From contig DJQK01000070.1 in NCBI GenBank assembly GCA_002437575.1, positions 1 to 20,615 of the forward strand: DNA of 20,615 bases, in the 5' to 3' direction. This DNA is from Clostridiales bacterium UBA6388 (GTDB lineage Bacteria > Bacillota > Clostridia > Oscillospirales > Oscillospiraceae). A program made the position numbers and the translations under genes. This document shows, piece by piece, positions 12,001 to 20,615 of this stretch. Numbering within the stretch: the stretch's first letter is position 1; the number at the start of each line of letters is the position of its first letter. Below the pieces are notes generated by a model. That model ran no database searches. It was not told where the DNA came from and saw only the letters and a program-made list of their open reading frames with translations.

Positions 12001-12885
12001 ATGTGGCTTTCAGACGAATGGAAAGACTATGAAGTGATCGACACGTCCGCGGGAGAAAAGCTCGAGCGCTGGGGAAAGTATATCCTCGTCCGGCCCGACC
12101 CGCAGGTCATCTGGTCGACGCCAAAAAATCATCCCCTGTGGCGAAAATACGACGCAAAATACAGCCGCTCCAATACCGGCGGCGGCAAATGGGCGAATCT
12201 GCGCCTTCCCGAGCAGTGGCAGGTGCGGTATAAAGAGCTGACGTTCAACGTCAAGCCCATGAACTTCAAGCACACCGGCGTTTTCCCCGAGCAGGCGGCG
12301 AACTGGGATTTTGCAATGGAAAAGATCCGAAACGCAGGCCGGCCCATCAGCGTTCTCAATCTCTTTGCCTACACCGGCGGCGCGACGATCGCGTGCGCAG
12401 CGGCCGGGGCAAGCGTCTGCCATGTGGACGCGGCGAAGGGCATGGTCGCCTGGGCGAAGGAAAACGCCAGATCGTCCGGACTCGAGGACAAGCCCATCCG
12501 CTGGATCGTCGACGACTGCGGCAAATTTGTCGAGCGGGAGATCCGGCGCGGCCGGCGCTATGACGCGATCATCATGGACCCGCCGAGCTACGGACGCGGC
12601 CCTTCGGGCGAGGTCTGGAAGCTGGAGGAGAACCTCTATCCGTTTGTGGAGCTCGTGAGCAGAGTTCTGAGCGACGATCCGCTGTTCGTGATCATCAATT
12701 CCTACACCACGGGCCTGGCTCCGTCGGTGCTGGGCTACATTTTAGATACGCTGGTCTCCAAAAACTACGGCGGAAGGACGTGCTGCGACGAGCTGGGCCT
12801 GCCTGTAACGAACACGGGCCTCGCGCTTCCGTGCGGCAGCACCGGCCGGTGGACAAAGGATCAAAACTATGGCAAATGCAATTGA
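12001..12885 (+). CDS. Class I SAM-dependent methyltransferase (RlmI/RlmK-like, probable 23S rRNA cytosine C5 type)
   Basis: The 294-residue protein has the SAM-binding motif I VLNLFAYTGGATIACAAAGA (118-137), an acidic motif II region (CHVDAAKGMV), a DDC segment and the catalytic-loop motif DPPSYGRGPSGEVWKLEEN (193-211). These are typical of the PF10672 family that includes the C-terminal domain of RlmI. The N-terminal PUA domain of RlmI is absent, so the target RNA cannot be assigned. The ATG at 12001 has AGGAG about 6 bases upstream. It sits tightly between the penicillin-binding protein gene and ecfA1, whose ATG lies 17 bp before this stop, implying coupled translation. Confidence 0.87.
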   Translation: MWLSDEWKDYEVIDTSAGEKLERWGKYILVRPDPQVIWSTPKNHPLWRKYDAKYSRSNTGGGKWANLRLPEQWQVRYKELTFNVKPMNFKHTGVFPEQAANWDFAMEKIRNAGRPISVLNLFAYTGGATIACAAAGASVCHVDAAKGMVAWAKENARSSGLEDKPIRWIVDDCGKFVEREIRRGRRYDAIIMDPPSYGRGPSGEVWKLEENLYPFVELVSRVLSDDPLFVIINSYTTGLAPSVLGYILDTLVSKNYGGRTCCDELGLPVTNTGLALPCGSTGRWTKDQNYGKCN

Positions 12886-13723
12886 GATCAAGGATCTGGT
12901 CTATTCCTATTCCGACGAGCAGGAAACTGCGCACCGTGTCTTTGACGGCCTGAACCTGACCATCGAGCAGGGAAGCTTTGTGGCCGTTCTGGGACACAAC
13001 GGCTGCGGCAAATCGACGCTGGCCAAGCACTTGAATGCGATCCTGCTTCCCGAGAGCGGCAGCGTCACGGTCTACGGACTCGACACGCGGAACGAAGAGA
13101 ATCTTCTCGCCATCCGCCAGCAGGTCGGCATGGTATTCCAGAACCCTGACAACCAGATCGTCTCGAACGTCGTAGAAGAAGACGTGGCGTTCGCGCCCGA
13201 AAATCTCGGCGTTCCATCGAAGGAAATTCAAAAGCGCGTAGACGCTGCGCTGGACGCGGTCGGGATGCTGAGCTACAAAAAGTACGCGCCGCACCTTCTT
13301 TCCGGCGGACAGAAGCAGCGCGTGGCCATCGCGGGCGTTCTTGCGATGCAGCCGAAGACCATCGTTCTTGACGAGCCGACGGCCATGCTCGACCCGCAGG
13401 GAAGACAAGAGGTCATCTCGATCGTCCAGAAGCTCAGCCGGGAGCAGGATATCACGGTCGTTTTGATCACGCACCACATGGACGAAGCGGCGGAGGCTGA
13501 CCGTGTGATCGCGATGGACGATGGAAAGATCATCGCCGACGGCACGCCGAAGCAGGTCTTTACGCAGATCGATCTACTTAAAAGCGTGGGGCTTACGGTG
13601 CCGCACACGACGCAGCTTCTATACGCTCTGCGCTGCGATGGCTGCGAGCTTTCCTTAGATGCGCTTTCGGTCGATGAATGCGCGCAGGCGATCTACAGGG
13701 AAATTTTACGGGCGAGGGCCTGA
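12869..13723 (+). CDS. ecfA1: ECF transporter energy-coupling ATPase EcfA1
   Basis: The 284-residue ATPase shows Walker A GHNGCGKST (42-50), the Q-loop in QNPDNQIVSN (91-100), the signature LSGGQKQR (144-151), Walker B TIVLDEP (164-170) and the H-loop in ITHHMDEA. NPDNQ plus AMLDP is typical of ECF/CbiO-type ATPases. With EcfA2 and EcfT it forms the shared energising module that powers uptake of vitamins or metal ions by separately encoded substrate-binding S proteins. No S component lies nearby, so this is a group II module. The 17-bp overlap with the upstream methyltransferase gene and the short gap to ecfA2 indicate one operon. Confidence 0.95.
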   Translation: MANAIEIKDLVYSYSDEQETAHRVFDGLNLTIEQGSFVAVLGHNGCGKSTLAKHLNAILLPESGSVTVYGLDTRNEENLLAIRQQVGMVFQNPDNQIVSNVVEEDVAFAPENLGVPSKEIQKRVDAALDAVGMLSYKKYAPHLLSGGQKQRVAIAGVLAMQPKTIVLDEPTAMLDPQGRQEVISIVQKLSREQDITVVLITHHMDEAAEADRVIAMDDGKIIADGTPKQVFTQIDLLKSVGLTVPHTTQLLYALRCDGCELSLDALSVDECAQAIYREILRARA

Positions 13724-13741
13724 GTTTTGGAGGATAAACGG

Positions 13742-14611
13742 TTGGAGCCTGTATTGGAAGTAAAAGAGCTCTCGCACGTCTACGGCGAACAGACGCCGTT
13801 TGAGCACGTGGCGCTGGACAAGGTGAGCCTGTCCGTTTGCAAGGGCGAGTTCGTCGGCCTCATCGGGCACACCGGCTCGGGAAAATCGACGCTCATCCAG
13901 CATCTGAACGGCCTTTTGAAGCCCACGAGCGGGCAGGTTTTGTTCGAGGGAAAAGACGTCTGGTCGGACGCGAAGCTGACGCGGCAGCTGCGGTTTCACG
14001 TGGGACTGGTGTTTCAGTACCCGGAGTATCAGCTTTTTGAAGAGACGGTCTTTCAGGACATCGCCTTCGGCCCGAAAAATATGGGCTTGCCCGAAGACGA
14101 GATCCGCCAGCGCGTGCTAAGAGCGGCGGGCTTTGTCGGCATTTCGAAGGCAGAGCTGGATAAATCGCCGTTCGACTTATCGGGCGGCCAGAAGCGAAGA
14201 GCCGCCATTGCCGGCGTCATTGCCATGGAGCCGGACGTTCTCATTTTAGATGAGCCGACAGCGGGACTGGATCCTGCGGGCCGGGAGAGCATTCTGGAAA
14301 ATATCCGCGCCTATCAGGCCGCGCAGGGCGCGTCTGTTATCATGGTCAGCCACTCGATGGAGGAGATCGCGTCCAATGTCGACCGGCTTCTTGTGATGAA
14401 CGATTCGAAGCTCGTCATGGACGCAAGCCCCGCGGAGGTTTTTGCCGAGCCCGACAAGCTCGTGCACATGGGCCTTGCCGTTCCGAAGGTGACGCAGATC
14501 CTGCTGCGGCTGCGCGCACTTGGGCTGGACGTTTCCGCGTCGGCCTTTACCGTGGAGCAGGCGGAAACGCTTTTGCTGCCGCTTTTGAAAGGGGGAAAGG
14601 CTGTATGCTGA
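13742..14611 (+). CDS. ecfA2: ECF transporter energy-coupling ATPase EcfA2
   Basis: The second ATPase of the module has 289 residues from the chosen start. It has Walker A GHTGSGKST (42-50), Q-loop FQYPEYQLFEETV, signature LSGGQKRRAAIAGV and Walker B VLILDEPTAGLDP. The FQYPEYQLFE sequence is characteristic of EcfA2 rather than EcfA1. The start is taken as the TTG at 13742 (MEPVLEVKEL) because GGAGG at 13729-13733 lies exactly 8 bases upstream. The in-frame TTG at 13727 overlaps that site and has none of its own. Its 3' end overlaps ecfT by 7 bp (ATGCTGA). Confidence 0.94.
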   Translation: MEPVLEVKELSHVYGEQTPFEHVALDKVSLSVCKGEFVGLIGHTGSGKSTLIQHLNGLLKPTSGQVLFEGKDVWSDAKLTRQLRFHVGLVFQYPEYQLFEETVFQDIAFGPKNMGLPEDEIRQRVLRAAGFVGISKAELDKSPFDLSGGQKRRAAIAGVIAMEPDVLILDEPTAGLDPAGRESILENIRAYQAAQGASVIMVSHSMEEIASNVDRLLVMNDSKLVMDASPAEVFAEPDKLVHMGLAVPKVTQILLRLRALGLDVSASAFTVEQAETLLLPLLKGGKAVC

Positions 14612-15408
14612 AGGATGTAACGCTCGGCCAGTATTTCCCGGGCGAAACGGCGGTACACAAGCTGGACCCCCGAACGAAGCTGGTGCTTGTCATCGTATAC
14701 ATTGTGGCGCTGTTTCTGGCAAAGGGCGCGGTCTCCTACGCCGTGGTCGCCCTGTGCCTGCTCGGCGTTATCCGGGTCTCGAAGATCCATCTGAAGGTCA
14801 TTTTCAAGAGCTTAAAGCCGCTGCTCCTGATTATCATTCTGACGGCGGTTCTGAACCTGTTTTACGGCTCAGGAGAGCCTATCGTGCAGTTCTGGATCTT
14901 CAAGATCACGAAGCAGGGCATCGAAAACGCCATTTTCATGGTGCTGCGCATCGCGCTTTTGGTCGCGGGCACGTTCATGCTCACCTACACCACGAGCCCC
15001 ATCGCCTTGACAGACGGCCTCGAGAGTTTGCTGAGCCCGCTCAAAAAAATCGGCGCGCCGGTACACGAGCTTTCCATGATGATGTGCATCGCGCTTCGCT
15101 TTATCCCCACGCTCATCGAGGAGACCGACAAGATCATGTCTGCCCAGAAGGCAAGAGGCGCGGACTTTGAGTCCGGCAATCTTCTGTCTCGTGCCAAGGC
15201 GCTCATTCCCATTCTCGTGCCGCTGTTCATTTCGGCCTTCCGCAGAGCCGACGAGCTGGCCACGGCGATGGAGTGCCGCTGCTACCACGGCGGAGAAGGA
15301 AGGACGAAGCTGCACGAGCTGCGCTATCAAAAACGCGATTATCTCGCCTATTTCCTCGGCGCGGTGATGCTTGCCGGCGTGATCGCGCTGCGGAGCTTCG
15401 GCTTATAA
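14605..15408 (+). CDS. ecfT: ECF transporter transmembrane scaffold EcfT
   Basis: The 267-residue integral membrane protein has an N-terminal HKLDPRTKLVLVI motif (18-30), about five to six hydrophobic helices, and the two coupling motifs that contact the ATPases: KARGAD (182-187) and a second, diverged one around AMECRCYHGGEGRTKL near 230-245. EcfT links the two ATPases to interchangeable substrate-binding S subunits. The second coupling motif reads MECRCY instead of the commoner MEARGY-like form. GGGGGAAAGG precedes the ATG and lies within ecfA2. truA follows after 12 bp. Confidence 0.94.
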   Translation: MLKDVTLGQYFPGETAVHKLDPRTKLVLVIVYIVALFLAKGAVSYAVVALCLLGVIRVSKIHLKVIFKSLKPLLLIIILTAVLNLFYGSGEPIVQFWIFKITKQGIENAIFMVLRIALLVAGTFMLTYTTSPIALTDGLESLLSPLKKIGAPVHELSMMMCIALRFIPTLIEETDKIMSAQKARGADFESGNLLSRAKALIPILVPLFISAFRRADELATAMECRCYHGGEGRTKLHELRYQKRDYLAYFLGAVMLAGVIALRSFGL

Positions 15409-15420
15409 CAGGAGGGTCGT

Positions 15421-16185
15421 ATGAGAAATATCGCCCTGACGCTTCGCTACCTCGGCACAGCCTATCACGGCTGGCAGGTGCAGAAAAACGATATCACCGT
15501 CGGCCAGACCTTAGAGAAGGCGGCGGCGATGGTCGTGGGCCACAAGGTCCATATCACCGGCTGCGGCCGGACAGACGCCGGCGTGCACGCAAAGGTCTAC
15601 GTCGCCAATTTCCGCACCGACGCGAGAATTCCGGTCGACCGCATTCCCTATGCCTTCAACACCCACCTGCCCGGAGACATCGTCGTCACCGGCGCGATGG
15701 AGGTGCACGACGGGTTCAACGCCATCGGCTCGTGCGTCAAAAAGGAATACACGTATCTCATCTACAATTCGCCCATCAAGGACCCGTTTTATGTAAACAG
15801 AGCCTGGTTTTATCCCAAGCACCTCGACGAGGCGGTCATGCAGAAGGCCGCACAGCAGTTTGTCGGCACGCACGATTTTGCCGCCGTCCGCTCGGTCGGC
15901 ACGGAGGTCAAATCCACCGTGCGCACGGTGTATTATTACGAGGTCGCACGAGACGGAGATCTCATTTCCCTTCGCGTCTGCGCCAACGGCTTTTTGTACA
16001 ATATGGCGCGGGCCATGGCCGGAACGGTCGTTTACGCCGCGGAAGGGAAGTTCCCGCCCGAGGAAGTGGCGAAGATCCTGGCCAACAAAGACCGCAAGGC
16101 TGCGGGCCCCACAGTTCCGCCCGGCGGGCTGTACATGACCCAGCTCTGGTATGACGATGCAGAGGCAGTGTTCCATGTCGGATAA
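15421..16185 (+). CDS. truA: tRNA pseudouridine(38-40) synthase TruA
   Basis: The 254-residue protein has LRYLGTAYHGWQVQ (8-21), the catalytic motif GCGRTDAGVHA (48-58, nucleophile Asp52), CVKKEYTYLIYNSP, GTHDFAAVRS and FLYNMARAMAGTVVYAAEGK, all diagnostic of TruA. It isomerises uridines 38-40 in the anticodon stem-loop. The ATG at 15421 is preceded by AGGAGGG. Location directly after ecfA1-ecfA2-ecfT is the classical Firmicutes arrangement. Its last 11 bases overlap the next gene. Confidence 0.96.
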   Translation: MRNIALTLRYLGTAYHGWQVQKNDITVGQTLEKAAAMVVGHKVHITGCGRTDAGVHAKVYVANFRTDARIPVDRIPYAFNTHLPGDIVVTGAMEVHDGFNAIGSCVKKEYTYLIYNSPIKDPFYVNRAWFYPKHLDEAVMQKAAQQFVGTHDFAAVRSVGTEVKSTVRTVYYYEVARDGDLISLRVCANGFLYNMARAMAGTVVYAAEGKFPPEEVAKILANKDRKAAGPTVPPGGLYMTQLWYDDAEAVFHVG

Positions 16186-17338
16186 TGTAACGAAATTTGA
16201 ACCGAACCCCGGAAGGAAGATCACCAAACGGATCGCCGCGCTGGTGCTGCTGATCGTTCTGGTCGGCGGGGCGGTGACGGTGTATGTGTTCCGGGACTCT
16301 TTGAATCTGGACGCCGCGAAGCGCTTTGTGCGCTACCTGAACGTCAAGACCGATTCCACCGGCGGCAGCTTTACCTTTGACTCGCACAACGCGAATCAGT
16401 ACGCGGACATGGACGGGGGACTGGCCGTTGCGTCGGTGTCGGGGCTGAGCCTGTATGATGAAAACGGAAAGGAGCTTTCCGTCGTGCAGGCAAAGCTCGA
16501 AACGCCCGCCATTCGCGCCGGAAGCGATCTTGTGCTGGCCTTCGACGTGGGCGGCAATGATCTTCTGGCCGTGAAGAAAACAGGGGAGACGGCCCTGTCT
16601 GTGACCACCCAGCAGCCGATCTTCGACGCCGATCTGGCGCAGGACGGCAGTATCTGCTATGCCGCGCAGGAGACGGGGTACAAGACCGTTCTGTACGTTT
16701 TTGATAGCAAGCAGAACCGCATTTACCGCTGGCTCTCGGCAAGCGCGTATCTGCCCATCTGCGCGGTCTCGCCGGGGGCGAAGCAGTTGGCCGCGGTGTC
16801 CTTTGGGCAGAAGGACGGTATGTTTTCTTCGACGCTGCACATTTTTGATACGGCAAGTGAACAGGCCGGGCTGACTGCCGAGCTCGGCACGGATCTCATT
16901 TACGATCTGACGTTTCTGGACGCGGATACCCTCTGCGCCGTGGGCGAGACGGGGCTTCAGTGGATGGATGCCGCCGGAGACCGCCTCGCGAGCTACACCT
17001 ATGACGGCGCGTATCTCAAGGACTTTGATTTCGGCGGCGAGGGATTTGTGTCTCTGGTCGTGAATATGTATAAGGCGGGCAGCCACTGCACCGTCGTGAC
17101 CGTCGACAAAACCGGCGCGGAGCTCGGAAAGGAAGCGTTCGACACACAGATCCTCGATTTTTCGGCGGCTGGGAGCTATCTTGCCGTTCTGACGGCGGAA
17201 AAGCTTCAGATCTTTGACAGCGCCATGCAGCTTTACCATGAGCAGGCCAACACGGCCAGCGCGACGAACGTCGTCATGCGCGCCGACGGCTCGGCCATTT
17301 TGCTCGGCGGCGGCCACGGCGAGATCGTTCTGCCTTGA
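16175..17338 (+). CDS. DUF5711-like single-span membrane protein with predicted extracytoplasmic beta-propeller
   Basis: The 387-residue protein begins MSDNVTKFEPNPGRK, has one transmembrane helix at about 19-39 (RIAALVLLIVLVGGAVTVYVF) and a long exterior domain. That domain contains repeated short strands of WD/PQQ-like character, for example ADMDGGLAVASVSGLSLYDE, AVSPGAKQLAAVSFG, LDADTLCAVGETGLQWMD and VMRADGSAILLGGGHGEI. This suggests a beta-propeller of six or seven blades. It matches my recollection of the Clostridia family DUF5711; no function is established. The ATG at 16175 (GAGG about 9 bases upstream, overlapping truA by 11 bp) is preferred to the upstream in-frame ATG at 16151. It ends the methyltransferase-ecf-truA run. 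Confidence 0.75.
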   Translation: MSDNVTKFEPNPGRKITKRIAALVLLIVLVGGAVTVYVFRDSLNLDAAKRFVRYLNVKTDSTGGSFTFDSHNANQYADMDGGLAVASVSGLSLYDENGKELSVVQAKLETPAIRAGSDLVLAFDVGGNDLLAVKKTGETALSVTTQQPIFDADLAQDGSICYAAQETGYKTVLYVFDSKQNRIYRWLSASAYLPICAVSPGAKQLAAVSFGQKDGMFSSTLHIFDTASEQAGLTAELGTDLIYDLTFLDADTLCAVGETGLQWMDAAGDRLASYTYDGAYLKDFDFGGEGFVSLVVNMYKAGSHCTVVTVDKTGAELGKEAFDTQILDFSAAGSYLAVLTAEKLQIFDSAMQLYHEQANTASATNVVMRADGSAILLGGGHGEIVLP

Positions 17339-17364
17339 ATTTTCAGTTTCGTCATATATTGGCG

Positions 17365-17394
17365 TTGGATTTGTTCACAATTGCGTGCTATACT
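17365..17394 (+). promoter_or_regulatory. Extended -10 promoter for the clpE-like gene
   Basis: TTGGAT (17365-17370), an 18-base spacer and TATACT (17389-17394) preceded by TGC give a good extended -10 promoter, with a start near 17401, about 32 bases before the ATG. No tandem CtsR-type GGTCAAA heptads and no CIRCE element overlap it. Confidence 0.6.
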
Positions 17395-17432
17395 CTGCTT
17401 AAAAATGATCCTATTTTCTAGGAGACAGCGAT

Positions 17433-19772
<2,340 letters not shown>

Positions 19773-19778
19773 AAAAAG

Positions 19779-19846
19779 CCGCCTTCAAGAGCGTTGACAT
19801 AGGAAAACAAGCAGAAACCCAGTAAAATCAACGCTTTTAAGGGCGG
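19779..19846. repeat. 19-bp imperfect inverted repeat at the chromosome / mobile-element boundary
   Basis: CCGCCTTCAAGAGCGTTGA (19779-19797) pairs with TCAACGCTTTTAAGGGCGG (19828-19846), with only G-U type deviations, around a 30-base loop. On the minus strand the stem is followed by CTTTTTT, so it could terminate transcription coming from the right into clpE. The plus strand lacks a T-run. Its place between clpE and mobile-element genes makes it a candidate attachment or end site; that role is inference. Confidence 0.5.
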
Positions 19847-19886
19847 AGGGCAAACAGGTTAGCTCAAAATTGAATAACCAAGCGTC

Positions 19887-19920
19887 AAAAGGGATGTTAC
19901 CGCAAGGCAGCATCCCTTTT
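19887..19920 (+). terminator. Hairpin with AAAAGGGATG/CATCCCTTTT stem (weak bidirectional terminator)
   Basis: A 10-bp stem with a 14-base loop carries A4 before and T4 at its end, so it could act on either strand. It lies about 115 bp after the clpE-like gene, ahead of the stronger terminator at 19932-19969. Confidence 0.5.
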
Positions 19921-19931
19921 CGCATACGCCC

Positions 19932-19969
19932 ACGCCGTAGATTTTAAGAAAAGTCTACGGCGTTTTTTT
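19932..19969 (+). terminator. Strong intrinsic terminator
   Basis: ACGCCGTAGA (19932-19941) pairs perfectly with TCTACGGCGT (19954-19963) around a 12-base loop, followed by an uninterrupted T7 run (19963-19969). It would stop read-through from the clpE-like gene before the next ORF. It lies inside the open frame extending upstream of the small cysteine-rich gene, showing that frame is not coding there. Confidence 0.85.
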
Positions 19970-20000
19970 CTGCCCAAATCTGAACAGCCGTGCGTTTGAA

Positions 20001-20180
20001 ATGCTCATGCGGGGAAAGACCGGCTTTGACCGCTACGAAAACGGCGGCTGTGCCGACTGTGAGGATTGCAATACCTGTCACTTTTACCGTCCGCATTGGA
20101 AGTATCAGTTCTGTGTGTACGCGGAATGTCTGTATGAGCCGGGCAGGCTGACCGTTCTCCGGCGCGGCACGGCGAAGTGA
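20001..20180 (+). CDS. Small cysteine-rich protein of a mobile element, probably 5'-truncated
   Basis: From the ATG at 20001 the frame encodes 59 residues. The start is MLMRGKTGFDRYENGGCADC, then come EDCNTCHFYRPHWKYQFC, CVYAEC and a basic end, RRGTAK. Seven cysteines, mostly in CxxC/CxxxxxC spacing, suggest metal binding. There is no ribosome-binding site before this ATG. The same frame stays open upstream with plausible residues (NSRAFE) until it runs into the T7 terminator at 19969, so the true start has probably been lost at a junction. It directly precedes a mobile-element-type gene with a normal ribosome-binding site. I cannot name the family with confidence. Confidence 0.5.
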   Translation: MLMRGKTGFDRYENGGCADCEDCNTCHFYRPHWKYQFCVYAECLYEPGRLTVLRRGTAK

Positions 20181-20200
20181 GCGAAAGGAGCTGATAACCT

Positions 20201-20615
20201 ATGGCAGTATTTCGGGTGGAACGCAACAGCGGGTACACCGTCATGTCAAACCACCATCTGCGAAATAAGGAGCTGACCTTGAAAGCCAAGGGGCTGTTAT
20301 CGCAAATGCTGTCCCTGCCGGAGGATTGGGACTATTATTACGCCAATGAAGCCGGTATCTACTCTGAAAAGGATCTCGGTCCTCTGGCAAACTACATTGA
20401 CTATGAGCGCTATGGGCGCGACATTGCGATGGATGAACAGGGACGTTTCGCCGATGAGGGTTATGTCCGCGTCGCAAGCGAACGCTGGGACAGGCAGTTT
20501 GACGGTGAGCTGGATGATATTCCAGGCGAATACCGGATCACCGGCTCAGGGGAAGATGCCGAGCGTGACAACACCCTTGCCGTTCTCGTCGTAGAGCCGG
20601 GAATAGAGCCTTATG
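20201..20615 (+). CDS. Chimeric ICE protein: replication-initiator-like N-terminus joined to ArdA-like/DUF3846-like segment (runs off the right edge)
   Basis: The frame is open from the ATG at 20201 (AAGGAG about 10 bases upstream) to the window end, 138 codons. Residues 1-43 (MAVFRVERNSGYTVMSNHHL, then ELTLKAKGLLSQMLSLPEDWDY) match the N-terminus of helix-turn-helix replication-initiator proteins of Firmicutes conjugative elements. From residue 44 the sequence changes abruptly. YYANEAGIYSEKDLGPLANY, then DYERYGRDIAMDEQGRFADEGYV and DIPGEYRITGSG, resemble the C-terminal domain of ArdA antirestriction proteins. LAVLVVEPGIEPY resembles the start of DUF3846. The join is in frame at a GACTAT repeat-like spot (about 20330-20340). 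It looks like a deletion fusion within an ICE, or a misassembly. Families are recalled, not searched. Confidence 0.65.
   Translation, partial: MAVFRVERNSGYTVMSNHHLRNKELTLKAKGLLSQMLSLPEDWDYYYANEAGIYSEKDLGPLANYIDYERYGRDIAMDEQGRFADEGYVRVASERWDRQFDGELDDIPGEYRITGSGEDAERDNTLAVLVVEPGIEPY

Noticed and set aside
13727..13741. TTG at 13727 as the start of ecfA2
   Set aside because: It overlaps the GGAGG that correctly positions the TTG at 13742, and nothing resembling a ribosome-binding site precedes it.
15962..17317. 451-codon minus-strand open frame opposite truA and the DUF5711-like gene
   Set aside because: It is antisense to TruA and to a protein with a clear membrane helix, with no ribosome-binding site or recognisable motif.

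Overview
The window looks like a chromosomal segment from a GC-rich, low-oxygen Firmicute of the class Clostridia, most likely an Oscillospiraceae-type gut bacterium. The evidence is a Clostridia-style rpmG-secE-nusG-rplK-rplA cluster, a housekeeping ecfA1-ecfA2-ecfT-truA operon, a DUF1292 gene, strong Gram-positive Shine-Dalgarno sites and several TTG starts. Placement is inferred from gene content and codon style, not from a database search.

Layout. Positions 1-1766 (minus strand) carry translation and secretion genes: rpmG, secE, nusG, rplK and the start of rplA. They are driven by a clear sigma-A promoter that is divergent from a ruvX / DUF2461 pair (plus strand, 2040-3133). A putative DUF6199-type lipoprotein gene follows, with its frame broken at two 7-A tracts (3205-3780). 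About 950 bp without a convincing gene come next, built as a large imperfect inverted repeat (3790-4725). From 7793 down to 4730 a minus-strand run encodes a membrane-anchored parvulin foldase, TcdA and two half-size TauE/SafE permease subunits. From 7982 to 8541 lies a dense block of RNA/DNA secondary structure: an intrinsic terminator, a long stem-loop, two perfect palindromes with one-base centres, a candidate 6S RNA and a long imperfect hairpin. It sits downstream of a DUF1292 gene (minus).

A small membrane protein gene (9094-9321, minus) is divergent from a class A penicillin-binding protein gene (9509-11986, plus). After that come a SAM-dependent methyltransferase, the ECF transporter energy module, truA and a DUF5711-like membrane protein, all plus strand and mostly overlapping or tightly spaced. 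A ClpE/ClpC-like unfoldase with its own promoter is the last chromosomal gene.

Right of 19773 the character changes to that of an integrative conjugative element: terminator hairpins, a 5'-truncated-looking cysteine-rich small protein, and an open frame running off the window. That frame joins the N-terminus of an ICE replication-initiator-like protein in frame to what looks like the middle of an ArdA-like/DUF3846 protein.

The most unusual material is non-coding: the palindrome cluster at 8038-8170, the nested inverted repeat at 3790-4725, a shared leader motif in front of both rplK and rplA, and the chimeric mobile-element ORF at the right edge. No CRISPR array, tRNA or rRNA was seen.
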